Positions 51,975 to 60,672 of a DNA stretch of 64,000 nt are shown piece after piece. The notes under the pieces are model-generated. The model saw only the letters and a program-made list of their open reading frames with translations, ran no database searches and was not told where the DNA came from. Position numbers and translations under genes: made by a program. Source of the stretch: AC-32 sp963736055 (GTDB lineage: Bacteria > Actinomycetota > Thermoleophilia > Gaiellales > Gaiellaceae); NCBI GenBank assembly GCA_963736055.1, contig CAVTNM010000008.1, positions 744,001 through 808,000 of the forward strand, given 5' to 3'. Each line of letters opens with the position of its first letter. Position 1 is the first letter of the stretch.

Positions 51975-53243
51975 GTGAGCGACCTCTTCTCCGACGCGGC
52001 CCGCGAGCGGCTGGACGAGGCGGCTCCGCTCGCTCTGCGGCTCCGCCCGCGGAGGCTCGAGGAGTTCGTCGGCCAGGAGCAGGTGCTCGGCGAGGGCTCG
52101 GCGCTGCGGTCGGCCATTGCCGAGGACCGCGTGGGCTCGATGATCCTCTACGGGCCGCCGGGAACCGGGAAGACCACGCTGGCCCGCATCGTCGCGGTCA
52201 CCACCGGCGCCGCCTTCGAGGAGCTGTCGGCGGTCTCGGCCTCGGTCGCCGACGTTCGCGAGGCCCTCGCGCGGGCGCGCGACCGGCTCGGCGGCTCTGG
52301 CCAGCGGACGATCCTCTTCCTCGACGAGATCCATCGCTTCAACAAGGCGCAGCAGGACGCGCTGCTCCCGGCGGTGGAAGAGGGCCTGCTGACGCTGATC
52401 GGAGCAACGACCGAGAACCCGTACTTCGAGGTCAACTCAGCGCTGCTCTCCCGTTGCCAGATCTACGAGCTCGTGCCGCTCGGCGAGGAGCAGCTCACGC
52501 TCATCGTCCGCCGCGGGGCCGAGGCGCTCGGGACGGAGCTGCCGCCGGACATGGTCGAGCTGATCGCCCGCCGGGCCGGCGGTGACGCGCGCAACGCGCT
52601 CAACATCCTCGAGCTCGCCGCCCAGACCGCACGAGCGGAGGGAAACGCCGTCGCCGAGAAGCACGTCGAGGACGCCTCCCGAAAGCGGCCGCTCGTCTAC
52701 GACAAGGGCGGCGACGCTCACTACGACTTCGTCTCGGCCTTCATCAAGTCGATGCGCGGCTCGGACCCGGACGCGTCCGTCTACTACCTCGCGGCGATGC
52801 TCGAGGGAGGCGAGGACGCTCGGTTCATCGCCCGGCGCATGATCGTGCTGGCCTCCGAGGACATCGGCAACGCCGACCCGCGGGCGCTGCTGGTGGCGGT
52901 GGCCGCGGCGCAGGCGGTCGAGCACGTCGGCCTCCCGGAGGCGCGGCTCAACCTGGCACAGGCCGCGATCTACCTCGCGCGAGCGCCGAAGTCGAATGCG
53001 TCGTACGTCGCGCTCAAGGAGGCTGCGGCCGACGTCCGGGAGCACGGGCACGTGCGTCCCCCGGACGCACTGCGGGATTCGCACTACCCCGGAGCGCGCA
53101 AGCTCGGCCGGGGCGCCGGGTACGTGTACCCACACGACGATCCGAGCGGGTTTGAGGTCGACTACCTTCCGGAAGAGTTGAGCGGCAGGACGTACTATCG
53201 GCCGTCCGGATCGGGCGAGGAGGAGGCAGACGATGGCGATTGA
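51975..53243 (+). CDS. rarA: Replication-associated recombination protein RarA (MgsA)
   Basis: The 422-residue AAA+ protein acts at stalled replication forks. It begins PLALRLRPRRLEEFVGQEQVLGEG, then Walker A YGPPGTGKTTLA (60-68), Walker B ILFLDEIHRFNKAQQDALLPAVE, sensor IGATTENPYFEVNSALLSRC, and the family-specific C-terminal SDPDASVYYLAAMLEGGEDARFIARRMIVLASEDIG. The GTG at 51975 is the natural start. It overlaps osmC by 11 bases. Confidence 0.95.
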   Translation: MSDLFSDAARERLDEAAPLALRLRPRRLEEFVGQEQVLGEGSALRSAIAEDRVGSMILYGPPGTGKTTLARIVAVTTGAAFEELSAVSASVADVREALARARDRLGGSGQRTILFLDEIHRFNKAQQDALLPAVEEGLLTLIGATTENPYFEVNSALLSRCQIYELVPLGEEQLTLIVRRGAEALGTELPPDMVELIARRAGGDARNALNILELAAQTARAEGNAVAEKHVEDASRKRPLVYDKGGDAHYDFVSAFIKSMRGSDPDASVYYLAAMLEGGEDARFIARRMIVLASEDIGNADPRALLVAVAAAQAVEHVGLPEARLNLAQAAIYLARAPKSNASYVALKEAAADVREHGHVRPPDALRDSHYPGARKLGRGAGYVYPHDDPSGFEVDYLPEELSGRTYYRPSGSGEEEADDGD

Positions 53244-53670
53244 GCGACACGCCCACGCGACGTGGGAGGGCGATCTCCGGAGCGGCACAGGGCGCTTCGA
53301 CGTGGGCAGCGGAGCGATCACGGGCCAGGAGGTGACGTTCGCGTCGCGGTTCGAGGACTCCGGCGGCAAGACCAGCCCCGAGGAGCTCATCGCGGCCGCC
53401 CACGCCACCTGCGTCTCGATGGCGCTGGCGAACGGGCTCGCTCAGGCCGGCCACCCACCCACCCGGCTCGAGACGGACGCGGTCGCGACCCTCGAGCAGG
53501 CCGAGGGTGGGTTCCGCATCACGTCGATGCGCCTCTCCATCCGCGGAACGGTGGACGGGGTCGACGAGGAGGCCTTCCGGACTGCGGCCGCACAGGCCAA
53601 GGAAGGCTGTCCGGTCTCGAACGCCCTGACCGGAAACGTCGAGATCACGCTCGACGCCTCCCTCGCCTAG
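53233..53670 (+). CDS. osmC: OsmC/Ohr-type peroxide-reducing protein
   Basis: The 145-residue protein reduces organic or hydrogen peroxides through two cysteines, here in AAAHATCVSMALANGLA (peroxidatic) and AKEGCPVSNALTG (resolving). The N-terminal HATWEGDLRSGTGRFDVGSGA is typical of OsmC rather than Ohr. It overlaps rarA and ends tail to tail with the phosphoesterase. Confidence 0.9.
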   Translation: MAIERHAHATWEGDLRSGTGRFDVGSGAITGQEVTFASRFEDSGGKTSPEELIAAAHATCVSMALANGLAQAGHPPTRLETDAVATLEQAEGGFRITSMRLSIRGTVDGVDEEAFRTAAAQAKEGCPVSNALTGNVEITLDASLA

Positions 53671-54341
53671 TCGGAGCCGCGCTCGATCCGGCGTGCGGCG
53701 AACTCGCCGAAGTCGCCGCCCATCGCCCGGTAGGCGGCAGCCGCGCGCTCGACGTCGTACTCGGTCCGCCTGAACGCGAACTCGCCGTCGTCGGCGCGAA
53801 CGGCCCAGGCAGAGCGCGTGTCGCCGTCGAGCGGCATCCCCACGCTGCCCGGGTTGAGCAGCACGGTGTTCTCCGGGCCCGGCCGGCGGAACTGCTGGTG
53901 GCTGTGACCGAAGACGATCGTGCGGTCGTGCTCGCCGCCGAGCATCCGCGCTTCGTCGGCCTGCGGCTCCGGCGCGAAGCTCTCGACGTCGGAGACCGGC
54001 GAGCCGTGGACGTAGAGAACGCCGTCGAGCTCTGCGCGCGGCGGCAGCCGGTAGAGGACGTCGATCTCCTCCTCGGGGAGCCCGCCGGTGAAGTGCTCGT
54101 ACACCTTCATCACCTCGGGACGGTCCTCGGGCGGCTCCCGCAGCCAGCGCTCGCCGTTCCCGCGGATCCAGGTGGCGTTCTCCAGTTGCCGCAGCCGCTC
54201 GAGCGTCTGCAGCGCCCACGGGCTCGGGGTGCCGTAGTCGCCGCCGAGCAGCCAGCGGTCGACTCCTGCCGCATCAGCGTCCGAGAGCACCTCCTCGAGG
54301 GCCGGCAGGTTCCCGTGGATGTCGTACAGCAGGCCCAGCAC
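53667..54341 (-). CDS. Calcineurin-like metallophosphoesterase
   Basis: The 224-residue protein has YDIHGNLPALEEVL, LLGGDYGTPSP, IRGNGERWL (GNG/GNHE variant), VYVHGSP and IVFGHSHQQFRR with LLNPGSVG, the metal-binding blocks of YfcE-like phosphodiesterases. The GTG at 54341 is chosen because the DIHGN motif is normally within ten residues of the start. The second family aspartate block GDxxD is represented by GGDYG. The substrate is unknown. Confidence 0.8.
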   Translation of the reverse strand: MLGLLYDIHGNLPALEEVLSDADAAGVDRWLLGGDYGTPSPWALQTLERLRQLENATWIRGNGERWLREPPEDRPEVMKVYEHFTGGLPEEEIDVLYRLPPRAELDGVLYVHGSPVSDVESFAPEPQADEARMLGGEHDRTIVFGHSHQQFRRPGPENTVLLNPGSVGMPLDGDTRSAWAVRADDGEFAFRRTEYDVERAAAAYRAMGGDFGEFAARRIERGSD

Positions 54342-54360
54342 CGCGGGTAGTGTCGCGCGA

Positions 54361-55158
54361 ATGCGGCTGCACGTGCACGAATGGGGTGACGCAGGTGCTC
54401 CGGCCGTGGTCTGCCTGCATGGGGTCTCGACGCACGGACGCCGTTTTCGCAAGCTCGCCGAGGAGCGGTTGGCACGCCACTTTCGCGTCCTGGCGCCCGA
54501 TCTGCGCGGGCACGGACGTTCCGGCTATGAGCCGCCGTGGGACATCGCGACGCATCTCGGCGACGTTCTCGAGAGCACCGCCGCCGCCGGCGTCGAACAG
54601 GCCGCCTGGGTCGGTCACAGCTTCGGCGGCCGTCTGGTGCTTCATCTCGCCGAGCAGGCTCCGGAGCGCCTGTCCTCGGCGGTTCTGCTCGACCCGGCCA
54701 TCCAGATCCTCCCGCACGTCGGCCAGGATTTCGCACAGGACGCCGCTCTCGACCAGTCTTTCGCCTCGGTCGACGAGGCGATCGAGGCGCGGCTCGTGAG
54801 CGGAGCGCCGACGCCGAGGGAGTTCCTGGAAGAGGAGGCGAACGAGCATCTCGTTGCGTCCCCGGACGGCCGCCTGCGTTGGCGCTTCTGCCGCCCGGCG
54901 GTCGTGACCGCCTACAGCGAGATGTGCACGGACCCGCCTTCACCGTCCGTCATCTCCGTGCCGACCCTGCTCGTGCATGCCGCGCAGTTCGGCCTCGTCC
55001 GCGACGAGCAGCTCGAGGAGTACGTCAGCGTGCTGGGCGGACGGCTCGAGGTTGCCGGCGTCCCCGGAGGCCACGTCGTCTACTGGGACGCCTACGAGGA
55101 GACCGCGGCGGTGGTCGAGGAGTTCCTCTTGCGGCACAGTCCCGTTTCCCACACGTGA
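54361..55158 (+). CDS. Alpha/beta hydrolase
   Basis: The 265-residue protein has the oxyanion-hole segment VVCLHGVSTHGRRF, the nucleophile elbow AAWVGHSFGGRLVLHL (GHSFG), an acid near the VLLDPAIQ region, and the catalytic histidine in GVPGGHVVYWDAYEE. The cap domain (residues 125-200) is short and helical. The substrate is unknown. It is divergent from the phosphoesterase with only 19 bases between starts. Confidence 0.83.
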   Translation: MRLHVHEWGDAGAPAVVCLHGVSTHGRRFRKLAEERLARHFRVLAPDLRGHGRSGYEPPWDIATHLGDVLESTAAAGVEQAAWVGHSFGGRLVLHLAEQAPERLSSAVLLDPAIQILPHVGQDFAQDAALDQSFASVDEAIEARLVSGAPTPREFLEEEANEHLVASPDGRLRWRFCRPAVVTAYSEMCTDPPSPSVISVPTLLVHAAQFGLVRDEQLEEYVSVLGGRLEVAGVPGGHVVYWDAYEETAAVVEEFLLRHSPVSHT

Positions 55159-55227
55159 CGCCGGGGCCGCTACGGTGATCCCAGGGGGGAACACACGGGG
55201 GACCCCCGGGGGCTGAAGTCTCGGGTG

Positions 55228-56139
55228 TTACAGAATGCGCGCGCCGAGGGCGCTCGCGACCAGCTCGACCGCCAGCTCCCCGGTCTGGTTCTCCCGGTCG
55301 AGGATCGGGTTGACCTCTACCACCTCGATCGAGCCGACCAGCCCCGACTCGGAGACGAGCTCCAGCGCGAGGTGCGCCTCGCGGTAGGAGAGCCCGCCGC
55401 GGACCGGAGTGCCGACACCGGGCGCCACCTCGGGGTCGAGCACGTCCAGGTCGAGGCTCACGTGCACGAACCCGGGCCCGGCCACGTGCGCGAGCGCATC
55501 TCGCATCGCCGGCTGAATGCCGACCCGGTCGAGATCGCTCATGGTGAACACGAGCGCATCGAGCTCGGCGAGCAGGTCGCGCTCCGCCGGGTCGAGCGAG
55601 CGCACGCCGAACAAGGCAACGCGACGCGCATCCAGAGCGGGCAGCGGATAGGACTCGCTTTCGAACGCCGGCCCGCCGAGGCCGAGAGCGGCCGCGAGCG
55701 GCATGCCGTGGACGTTCCCGGTCGGCGAGGTTGTGGGTCGATTCAGGTCGCCGTGCGCATCGAGCCATAGCACTCCGCCCGGCCCCGACGCACGCGCGAG
55801 CCCGCCCAGGGTCCCGAGCGCGACCGAGTGGTCGCCTCCCAGCACGAGCGGGAAGAAGCCCTCCTCCACTGCCCGCGCCACGAGGTCCGCGATGCGCTCG
55901 CACGTCTCCTTGATCTCCGGCAGGAAGCGAACTCGCTCGTCTCCGACCGCGCTCGCTTCGGCAACTGCCGTGACAACGTCGCCCCAGTCGACACAGCGGC
56001 GCCCGAGCTCCACGATCCGCGCATCGAGACCCGCGTAACGGATCGCGGACGGCCCCATGTCGACCCCGCGCCGACCCGCGCCGAGGTCCAGCGGCGCGCC
56101 GATCACCGCGACGGGAGCCGTGGACCCTTGAGCATCCAT
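55228..56139 (-). CDS. rocF: Arginase
   Basis: The enzyme hydrolyses arginine to ornithine and urea. The 303-residue protein has the manganese ligands in VLGGDHSVALG (H104), WLDAHGDLNRP (D127, H129, D131) and VHVSLDLDVLDPEVAPG, with the substrate-binding GNVHGMPLAAALG. The urea-cycle arginase/agmatinase split is not absolute by eye, but GNVHGM favours arginase. An ornithine cyclodeaminase-like fragment lies at the other end of the window; the two are too far apart to be linked. Confidence 0.88.
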   Translation of the reverse strand: MDAQGSTAPVAVIGAPLDLGAGRRGVDMGPSAIRYAGLDARIVELGRRCVDWGDVVTAVAEASAVGDERVRFLPEIKETCERIADLVARAVEEGFFPLVLGGDHSVALGTLGGLARASGPGGVLWLDAHGDLNRPTTSPTGNVHGMPLAAALGLGGPAFESESYPLPALDARRVALFGVRSLDPAERDLLAELDALVFTMSDLDRVGIQPAMRDALAHVAGPGFVHVSLDLDVLDPEVAPGVGTPVRGGLSYREAHLALELVSESGLVGSIEVVEVNPILDRENQTGELAVELVASALGARIL

Positions 56140-56165
56140 CGCGGCAAGGCTAGCGTTGCCAGTGC

Positions 56166-56561
56166 GTGAACCACATACGACCGGATGAGCCGCCCATCCG
56201 CGTCTTGATCGCCGACGACGACGGCGCGTTCCTCGAGGCGCTCCAGGGCCTGATCGACGGGCAGCCCGAGTTGGCCGTCGTCGGAACCGCGCTCGACGGG
56301 CTCCAGGCGATCGAGCTCGCCGAGGAGCTCGATCCCGACGCGGTGCTCCTCGATCTGCACATGCCCCTGCTCGACGGGGTCAGCGCGGCAACGCGCCTGC
56401 GCCGGGATCATCCGAACATCTGCCTGATCGCGCTGACCGGCGACGAGGCGCCTGCTCTGCACCGTGCGGTCCGGGAGGCCGGAGCCGACGAGGTGCTCCT
56501 GAAGAGCGAGCTGGTCGACGGCCTCCTCGATCGGCTCTCGGCGGCCCGCGCCCGCTCCTAG
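56166..56561 (+). CDS. Single-domain response regulator (receiver only)
   Basis: The 131-residue protein is one receiver domain: the acidic pair in VLIADDDGAFLEAL, the phospho-acceptor aspartate in AVLLDLHMPLLDGVSAA, the threonine in LIALTGDEAPALH and the lysine in EVLLKSELVDGLL. No output domain follows. No histidine kinase is adjacent, so the partner is unknown. The GTG start faces arginase across 26 bases. Confidence 0.88.
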   Translation: MNHIRPDEPPIRVLIADDDGAFLEALQGLIDGQPELAVVGTALDGLQAIELAEELDPDAVLLDLHMPLLDGVSAATRLRRDHPNICLIALTGDEAPALHRAVREAGADEVLLKSELVDGLLDRLSAARARS

Positions 56562-56568
56562 GAGGAAG

Positions 56569-56641
56569 TGGCGAGGGCCGGAATCGAACCGGCGACACCA
56601 CGGTTTTCAGCCGTGTGCTCTACCAACTGAGCTACCTCGCC
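56569..56641 (-). tRNA. tRNA-Phe (anticodon GAA)
   Basis: Read leftward the 73-base gene folds into a standard cloverleaf: acceptor GGCGAGG/CCTCGCC with discriminator A, D-arm GCTCAGTTGGTAGAGC, anticodon arm CACGG-CTGAAAA-CCGTG with GAA, and T-arm GCCGGTTCGATTCCGGC. CCA is not encoded. Confidence 0.97.
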
Positions 56642-56728
56642 GCGGTGGCCTAGTCTAGCCGCGCGGTGCGCAAAAGAAGGACGTCCGGGCCGGTGTGACC
56701 GCGCCGCGAACGTCCTTTGTCCGCAAGC

Positions 56729-57355
56729 CTAGACCGGCGCCTGCTTGCGGGCAAGGAGCGCGGTGCCGGTACCGGCCTGGAAATCCGCAAAGTCCGAAAA
56801 TCCTCGCCGGGAAAGCTCGGCGCGCAAGCGCTCAGGAGGCACCCAGATCGGCGTCTCCGGGCCGACGGAGAACGAGAAGAGCGCCCAGCCGGCAGGAGCG
56901 GTCACCCTCGCCAGCTCGTCGAAGAACGGGATCATGTTCGCGAGCGTCACGAGCTCGAACGCGCCGTCCGGGTAGGGAAGGTGGGCGCCGTCGGCCTGGT
57001 CGAAGCGGACGCGGCCCGCCAGCTCCGGAGGCGTCTTGCGGCGCGCCTCGGCCAGCATCTCCGCCGAGAGGTCCGCGCCGACGACCTCGGCGTCCGGAAA
57101 CCGCCGCGCCGCGACGAGCGCTGCGCTGCCGGTTCCCGTCCCGAGATCGAGGATGTGTCGAGGAGAGCCCTCGATGGCCTCGAGCGCGCGCTCGTGCGAC
57201 GCCAGGTGGTCAGGTGAGCGCATCGTGTCCCACCTGGGGGCCATGACGTCGAACTGCCGGCGCATCGGGCCCCTGAAGAGCCGCCAGAGCCGCGGCCGCC
57301 GGACGACGACGTCGGTGGCCAGGCGCGCGAAGCGACGGCCGAACTTCTGTGCCAG
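56729..57355 (-). CDS. Class I SAM-dependent methyltransferase
   Basis: The protein has the SAM motif HILDLGTGTGSAALVAARRFP, the acidic VVGADLSAEML, and GRVRFDQADGAHLPYPDGAFELVTLANMIPFFDELARV, the Methyltransf_11 pattern. The start is uncertain: a CTG at 57355 lies four bases after AGAGGAG and includes the conserved RFARLATDVVVRRP; the first in-frame ATG is about 30 codons further in. The gene follows the SAM hydroxide adenosyltransferase by eight bases. The substrate is unknown. Confidence 0.72.
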   Translation of the reverse strand: MAQKFGRRFARLATDVVVRRPRLWRLFRGPMRRQFDVMAPRWDTMRSPDHLASHERALEAIEGSPRHILDLGTGTGSAALVAARRFPDAEVVGADLSAEMLAEARRKTPPELAGRVRFDQADGAHLPYPDGAFELVTLANMIPFFDELARVTAPAGWALFSFSVGPETPIWVPPERLRAELSRRGFSDFADFQAGTGTALLARKQAPV

Positions 57356-57363
57356 CGCTCCTC

Positions 57364-58170
57364 TCAGGGCGTCCTCAGGTGGATCCGGACTTCCTGCCCC
57401 GCGCCGACGCCGAACAGCTCGGCTGCGCTCCCGCCGCTGATCGCGATCGCCACGTTGCCGTAGGAGTCCTCGTAGAGGATGACGTCTCCCGCGCCGGCGT
57501 CCGCGTACGTGCGGGCAGCGACCGCGTAGTAGCGGTCGAGCGCGATCTCGAGCTCGACGGTCACGCCGGGAAGGACGGCCGCCTGCTCGAGGTGCTCGCG
57601 TTTGAGATTGAGCTGCACGTTCCCGAAGTGGTCGACGTAGAGGACGACGGACCTGATCCGGTTCTGGCCGACCTCGGGCTCGGGCACGTCGAGCCGCACG
57701 AGGGCCTGCGGGTCGACCGGCGGCCCCAGGTCCGTCAGCTCCACGCCGAGCGCGAGGTGCGCCGCCGCCGGCGAGAACAGGTCGCGGCCGTGGAACGTGC
57801 GCGAGACGGTGTCCAGCGCGTATTCCGGGTTCGCCAGCTCGTGCGCCTCCTCGACCCCGCCCAGCCGCTCGGCGGCAGGAAGCAGGAGCCCGTTGTCCGG
57901 GCCGACGAGCAGCCGGCCGTCCCGGGTACGCAGCGCGAGCGGACGGCGGTGGCCTCCGACTCCCGGGTCGACAACGGCGAGGTGGACGCCCTCGGGCATG
58001 TAGGGGAGGGTGTTGCAGAGGACGAGCGCCCCCTGGAGCACGTGCTGCGGCGGGATCCCGTGGGTGATGTCGATGATCTCGACCTGGGGCGCGAGCCGTT
58101 TCATGACGCCGTGGCATGTGCCGACGAAGTCGTCCTGGAGGCCGAAGTCGGACAGAAACGTGATGACCAC
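57364..58170 (-). CDS. SAM hydroxide adenosyltransferase (DUF62 family)
   Basis: The 268-residue protein matches the DUF62/duf-62 family: ITFLSDFGLQDDFVGTCHGVM at the N-terminus, IDITHGIPPQHVLQGALVL, VHLAVVDPGVGGHRRPLALR, LLVGPDNGLLLPA, and the C-terminal SAM-binding part VVLYVDHFGNVQLNL and ILYEDSYGNVAIAIS. The family hydrolyses SAM to adenosine and methionine. It lies between a methyltransferase and hemD. Confidence 0.9.
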   Translation of the reverse strand: MVITFLSDFGLQDDFVGTCHGVMKRLAPQVEIIDITHGIPPQHVLQGALVLCNTLPYMPEGVHLAVVDPGVGGHRRPLALRTRDGRLLVGPDNGLLLPAAERLGGVEEAHELANPEYALDTVSRTFHGRDLFSPAAAHLALGVELTDLGPPVDPQALVRLDVPEPEVGQNRIRSVVLYVDHFGNVQLNLKREHLEQAAVLPGVTVELEIALDRYYAVAARTYADAGAGDVILYEDSYGNVAIAISGGSAAELFGVGAGQEVRIHLRTP

Positions 58171-58179
58171 GGCGGGAGC

Positions 58180-58830
58180 CTAAACCGCGGCTCGACCGAC
58201 GGCCGCGACGAGCCCGTCCAGGTCGTGGGAGGCCGCCTCTGCGACGACTCGAACGCCCGCTGCCCGCGCGGCCCGCGTCGTCTCGGGCCCGATCGACACC
58301 GCCGGGACGTCGACCCCGAGCGCGCCGAACGCCTCCCCGGCCGAGGCCGAGGCGAGCACCACGAGATCGCCCTGCGGCTGCGCATCGGGCCGGAGGCTGT
58401 GCGTCCGGTAGAGCGGCACGAAATCGGCGTCGAGCGCGTCGGCGAGGTGACCGCGCGCGCGCTCCGCGCCGGCGAAGAGCACGCGACCCGCCGGACGCGG
58501 CAGCTCGTCCGCCAACCCCTCCTGTGTCGAGACGGCGGGCACGAACGCCGGCTCCACACCCCCTGCGCGCAGGGCGGCGGCGGTCCCGGGCCCGATCGCG
58601 GCCACAGGAGGCAGCTGCCCGCGCGCCCGTCGCACGAGCTCCTCGGCGCCGAACGGGCTGGTGACCACCACCCAGTCGTAGCCTTCGACGTCGATCTCCT
58701 CCGGCCCGGTCGCCTCGAGCTCGATCAGCGGACAGCGAACGACCTCGTGCCCGAGCGCCTCGAGCCGCGTCGCCAGGGGCTCGATCTGGTCCCGCGCCCG
58801 CGTCACGATCACCCTGAGGCCGGGACCCAT
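58180..58830 (-). CDS. hemD: Uroporphyrinogen-III synthase
   Basis: HemD closes the linear tetrapyrrole with inversion of ring D. The 216-residue protein is divergent, as usual, but shows VIVTRARDQIEPLATRLEALGHEVVRCPLIEL, WVVVTSPFGAEELVRRA, VAAIGPGTAAALRAGG and VSIGPETTRAARAAGVRVV, the two-domain pattern of the family. Its position next to hemC confirms it. Confidence 0.85.
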   Translation of the reverse strand: MGPGLRVIVTRARDQIEPLATRLEALGHEVVRCPLIELEATGPEEIDVEGYDWVVVTSPFGAEELVRRARGQLPPVAAIGPGTAAALRAGGVEPAFVPAVSTQEGLADELPRPAGRVLFAGAERARGHLADALDADFVPLYRTHSLRPDAQPQGDLVVLASASAGEAFGALGVDVPAVSIGPETTRAARAAGVRVVAEAASHDLDGLVAAVGRAAV

Positions 58831-58911
58831 CCCTAGCCCCCACCCACCCGGGGGTTACTCACGCTAGCGCTCCGCGGCGCGCGGGTGTGTGACGGAAGAG
58901 TGCCGATTCCG

Positions 58912-59739
58912 TCACGCGGGGGCGAAGGCCGCGAGCTCCCCGGCCAGCGCTGCCGGGTCGTCGCCGCTTCGCCGCTCGACCCAGCTGCCGTCCTCGGCGG
59001 CGACCAGCGCGGTGAGCGTCTTGCCGTCGTGGAATGCCGCGATCGGCGCGAGGCAGCCTCCCCCCACCTCGAAGACGCAGGCGCGCTCCGCCTCGACCCG
59101 GCGCCGAGTCTCCGGATCGTCCGTCTCCGCGACGAGCTCCTCCTCGTTCGCGCGCACCTGCAGGGCAAGCGCCCCCTGGCCCGCCTCGGGCAGCACCTGC
59201 TCGGGCTCGAGCCGAAGCCCGATCTCCTCCGAGAGCCCGAGACGGTCGAGCCCACAGGCCGCCAGAACCACCGCGTCCAGCTTGCGTTCCACGCGCTTGC
59301 GCAGCCGCGTGTCGACGTTCCCGCGCAAGGGCTCGATCGACAGCTCCGGCTCGAGCGCCAGCAGCTGTGCCCGGCGACGAACCGACGCCGTGCCCACCCG
59401 CATGCCCGGACGCAGCTCGCCGGCCCCGCACAGCGCGTCGCGGGGATCCTCCCGCTCGAGGTACGCGCCCACCACCAGGCCCGCCGTGTCCGAAGAGGTC
59501 ATGTCCTTGGCGGAGTGCACCGCGACGTCGATCCTGCCGTCGAGCAGCGCCTCCTCGATCTCCTTGACGAACACGCCGCGGGAGCCGATCTCGCCGAACG
59601 GCTTCGTCCGGTCGCGATCGCCCGCGGTCGTGATCGGCACGAGCGCGATCTCGACTCCGGCCCGGCGCAATCGCGAGGCAGCCAGCTCCGCCTGCGTCAG
59701 CGCGAGCCGCGACCCGCGCGAGCCGACGCGGATCAGCAC
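58912..59739 (-). CDS. hemC: Hydroxymethylbilane synthase (porphobilinogen deaminase)
   Basis: HemC polymerises four porphobilinogens. The 275-residue protein has VGSRGSRLALTQAELAASRL, SRGVFVKEIEEALLDGRIDVAVHSAKDM (with the catalytic Asp region), GTASVRRRAQLLALEP, and the dipyrromethane-cofactor cysteine in GGGCLAPIAAF. The start is GTG 59739, directly adjoining the ccmD-like stop. An 81-base gap separates it from hemD. Confidence 0.93.
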   Translation of the reverse strand: MLIRVGSRGSRLALTQAELAASRLRRAGVEIALVPITTAGDRDRTKPFGEIGSRGVFVKEIEEALLDGRIDVAVHSAKDMTSSDTAGLVVGAYLEREDPRDALCGAGELRPGMRVGTASVRRRAQLLALEPELSIEPLRGNVDTRLRKRVERKLDAVVLAACGLDRLGLSEEIGLRLEPEQVLPEAGQGALALQVRANEEELVAETDDPETRRRVEAERACVFEVGGGCLAPIAAFHDGKTLTALVAAEDGSWVERRSGDDPAALAGELAAFAPA

Positions 59740-59928
59740 CTAGCCGACCTCGACGCGATCCTGCTCCGGCTCGTGCTCGCGTTCGAGCCGCCGCCGGGCC
59801 AGCTCCGCGAGCTCGTCAACCTCATGCGAGAGCCGAGACAGCTTCGACGCGATGATCGCCACCCACACCAGCAATGCGACGAACACGACCAGGTAGGCGG
59901 CCGCGACGTACTTCTCGCCGGTGCTCAC
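59740..59928 (-). CDS. ccmD: CcmD-like small membrane protein
   Basis: A GTG at 59928 overlaps the ccmC stop (GTGA). The 62-residue product has one transmembrane helix (YVAAAYLVVFVALLVWVAIIA) followed by a charged coiled segment (SRLSHEVDELAELARRRLEREHE). Size, topology and position next to ccmC match CcmD, which helps release holo-CcmE. Sequence similarity alone is weak. Confidence 0.7.
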   Translation of the reverse strand: MSTGEKYVAAAYLVVFVALLVWVAIIASKLSRLSHEVDELAELARRRLEREHEPEQDRVEVG

Positions 59929-60614
59929 GCGAGGATTTCCCGCAGCTCGCGCAGCCGTTCGTCGAGCCGCTTCCCTGCCAGCTCGACCCGGTACATCGTC
60001 CCCGCCAGGGTCAGCAGCCCGAGCCAGGAGACGCAGAACGCGAGGAACATCGACCCGGACATCTGCGGCCCGTCCCTCGTGAAGACCGTCGGGTGGATGA
60101 AGTCGTTCGCGAGGCGGATGGAGAGCCAACTGACGGGAATCAGGACGACTCCGAACAGCGCGTAGACCGCGCACATGTTCGCCCTCGCCGGCCCTGGCTC
60201 GACCGAGTAGCGCAGCATGAAGTAGGCCGAGTAGAAGAGGAACAGGATCAGGAACGTGACGAGCTGGTTCGAGCTCCAGGTCCACCAGACGCCCCAGGAG
60301 ATGCGGGCCCAGATCGAGCCCGTCAGGAGCGTGAGGGCGCCGAAGATCACGCCCTGGTGGATCGCCGCGTAACTCTCGAGGTCGGCGCCGGGGCTCCGCG
60401 TGCGCAAGTGCACGAACGCCTTCCAGGCGCCCCAGCCGAAGCAGGCATAGGACGTGAGCGCGATCGGAACGTGGATGTAGAAGATCTTCTGCGAGAGCCC
60501 CTGGTCCGCGTCGATCGGCGCGTAGAAGAAGACGAGGGCGAACGCCGTCGCCATGAGCGCGGCGGCGCTCCAGGCGAGCACGGGCAACGGGATGTCACGT
60601 AGGCGGGCGGCCAC
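59925..60614 (-). CDS. ccmC: Heme export/cytochrome c maturation protein CcmC
   Basis: The 229-residue membrane protein has six helices and the heme-handling tryptophan-rich segment WGVWWTWSSNQLVTFLILFLFYSAYFMLR, flanked by conserved histidines in KIFYIHVPIALTSY and NDFIHPTV. In System I it loads heme onto CcmE. It is divergent from ccmF across 58 bases that hold no clear promoter. Confidence 0.92.
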   Translation of the reverse strand: MAARLRDIPLPVLAWSAAALMATAFALVFFYAPIDADQGLSQKIFYIHVPIALTSYACFGWGAWKAFVHLRTRSPGADLESYAAIHQGVIFGALTLLTGSIWARISWGVWWTWSSNQLVTFLILFLFYSAYFMLRYSVEPGPARANMCAVYALFGVVLIPVSWLSIRLANDFIHPTVFTRDGPQMSGSMFLAFCVSWLGLLTLAGTMYRVELAGKRLDERLRELREILA

Positions 60615-60672
60615 TCGAAACCGCTGGAATCATCGCAGAACGAGCGCAACTCCCGGCCGATACACTCGGCCC

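Noticed and set aside
57364..58843. Upstream extension of the methyltransferase frame to 58843
   Set aside because: The extension is antisense-like low-complexity Arg/Ala sequence that overlaps the well-supported SAM hydrolase and hemD in another frame.
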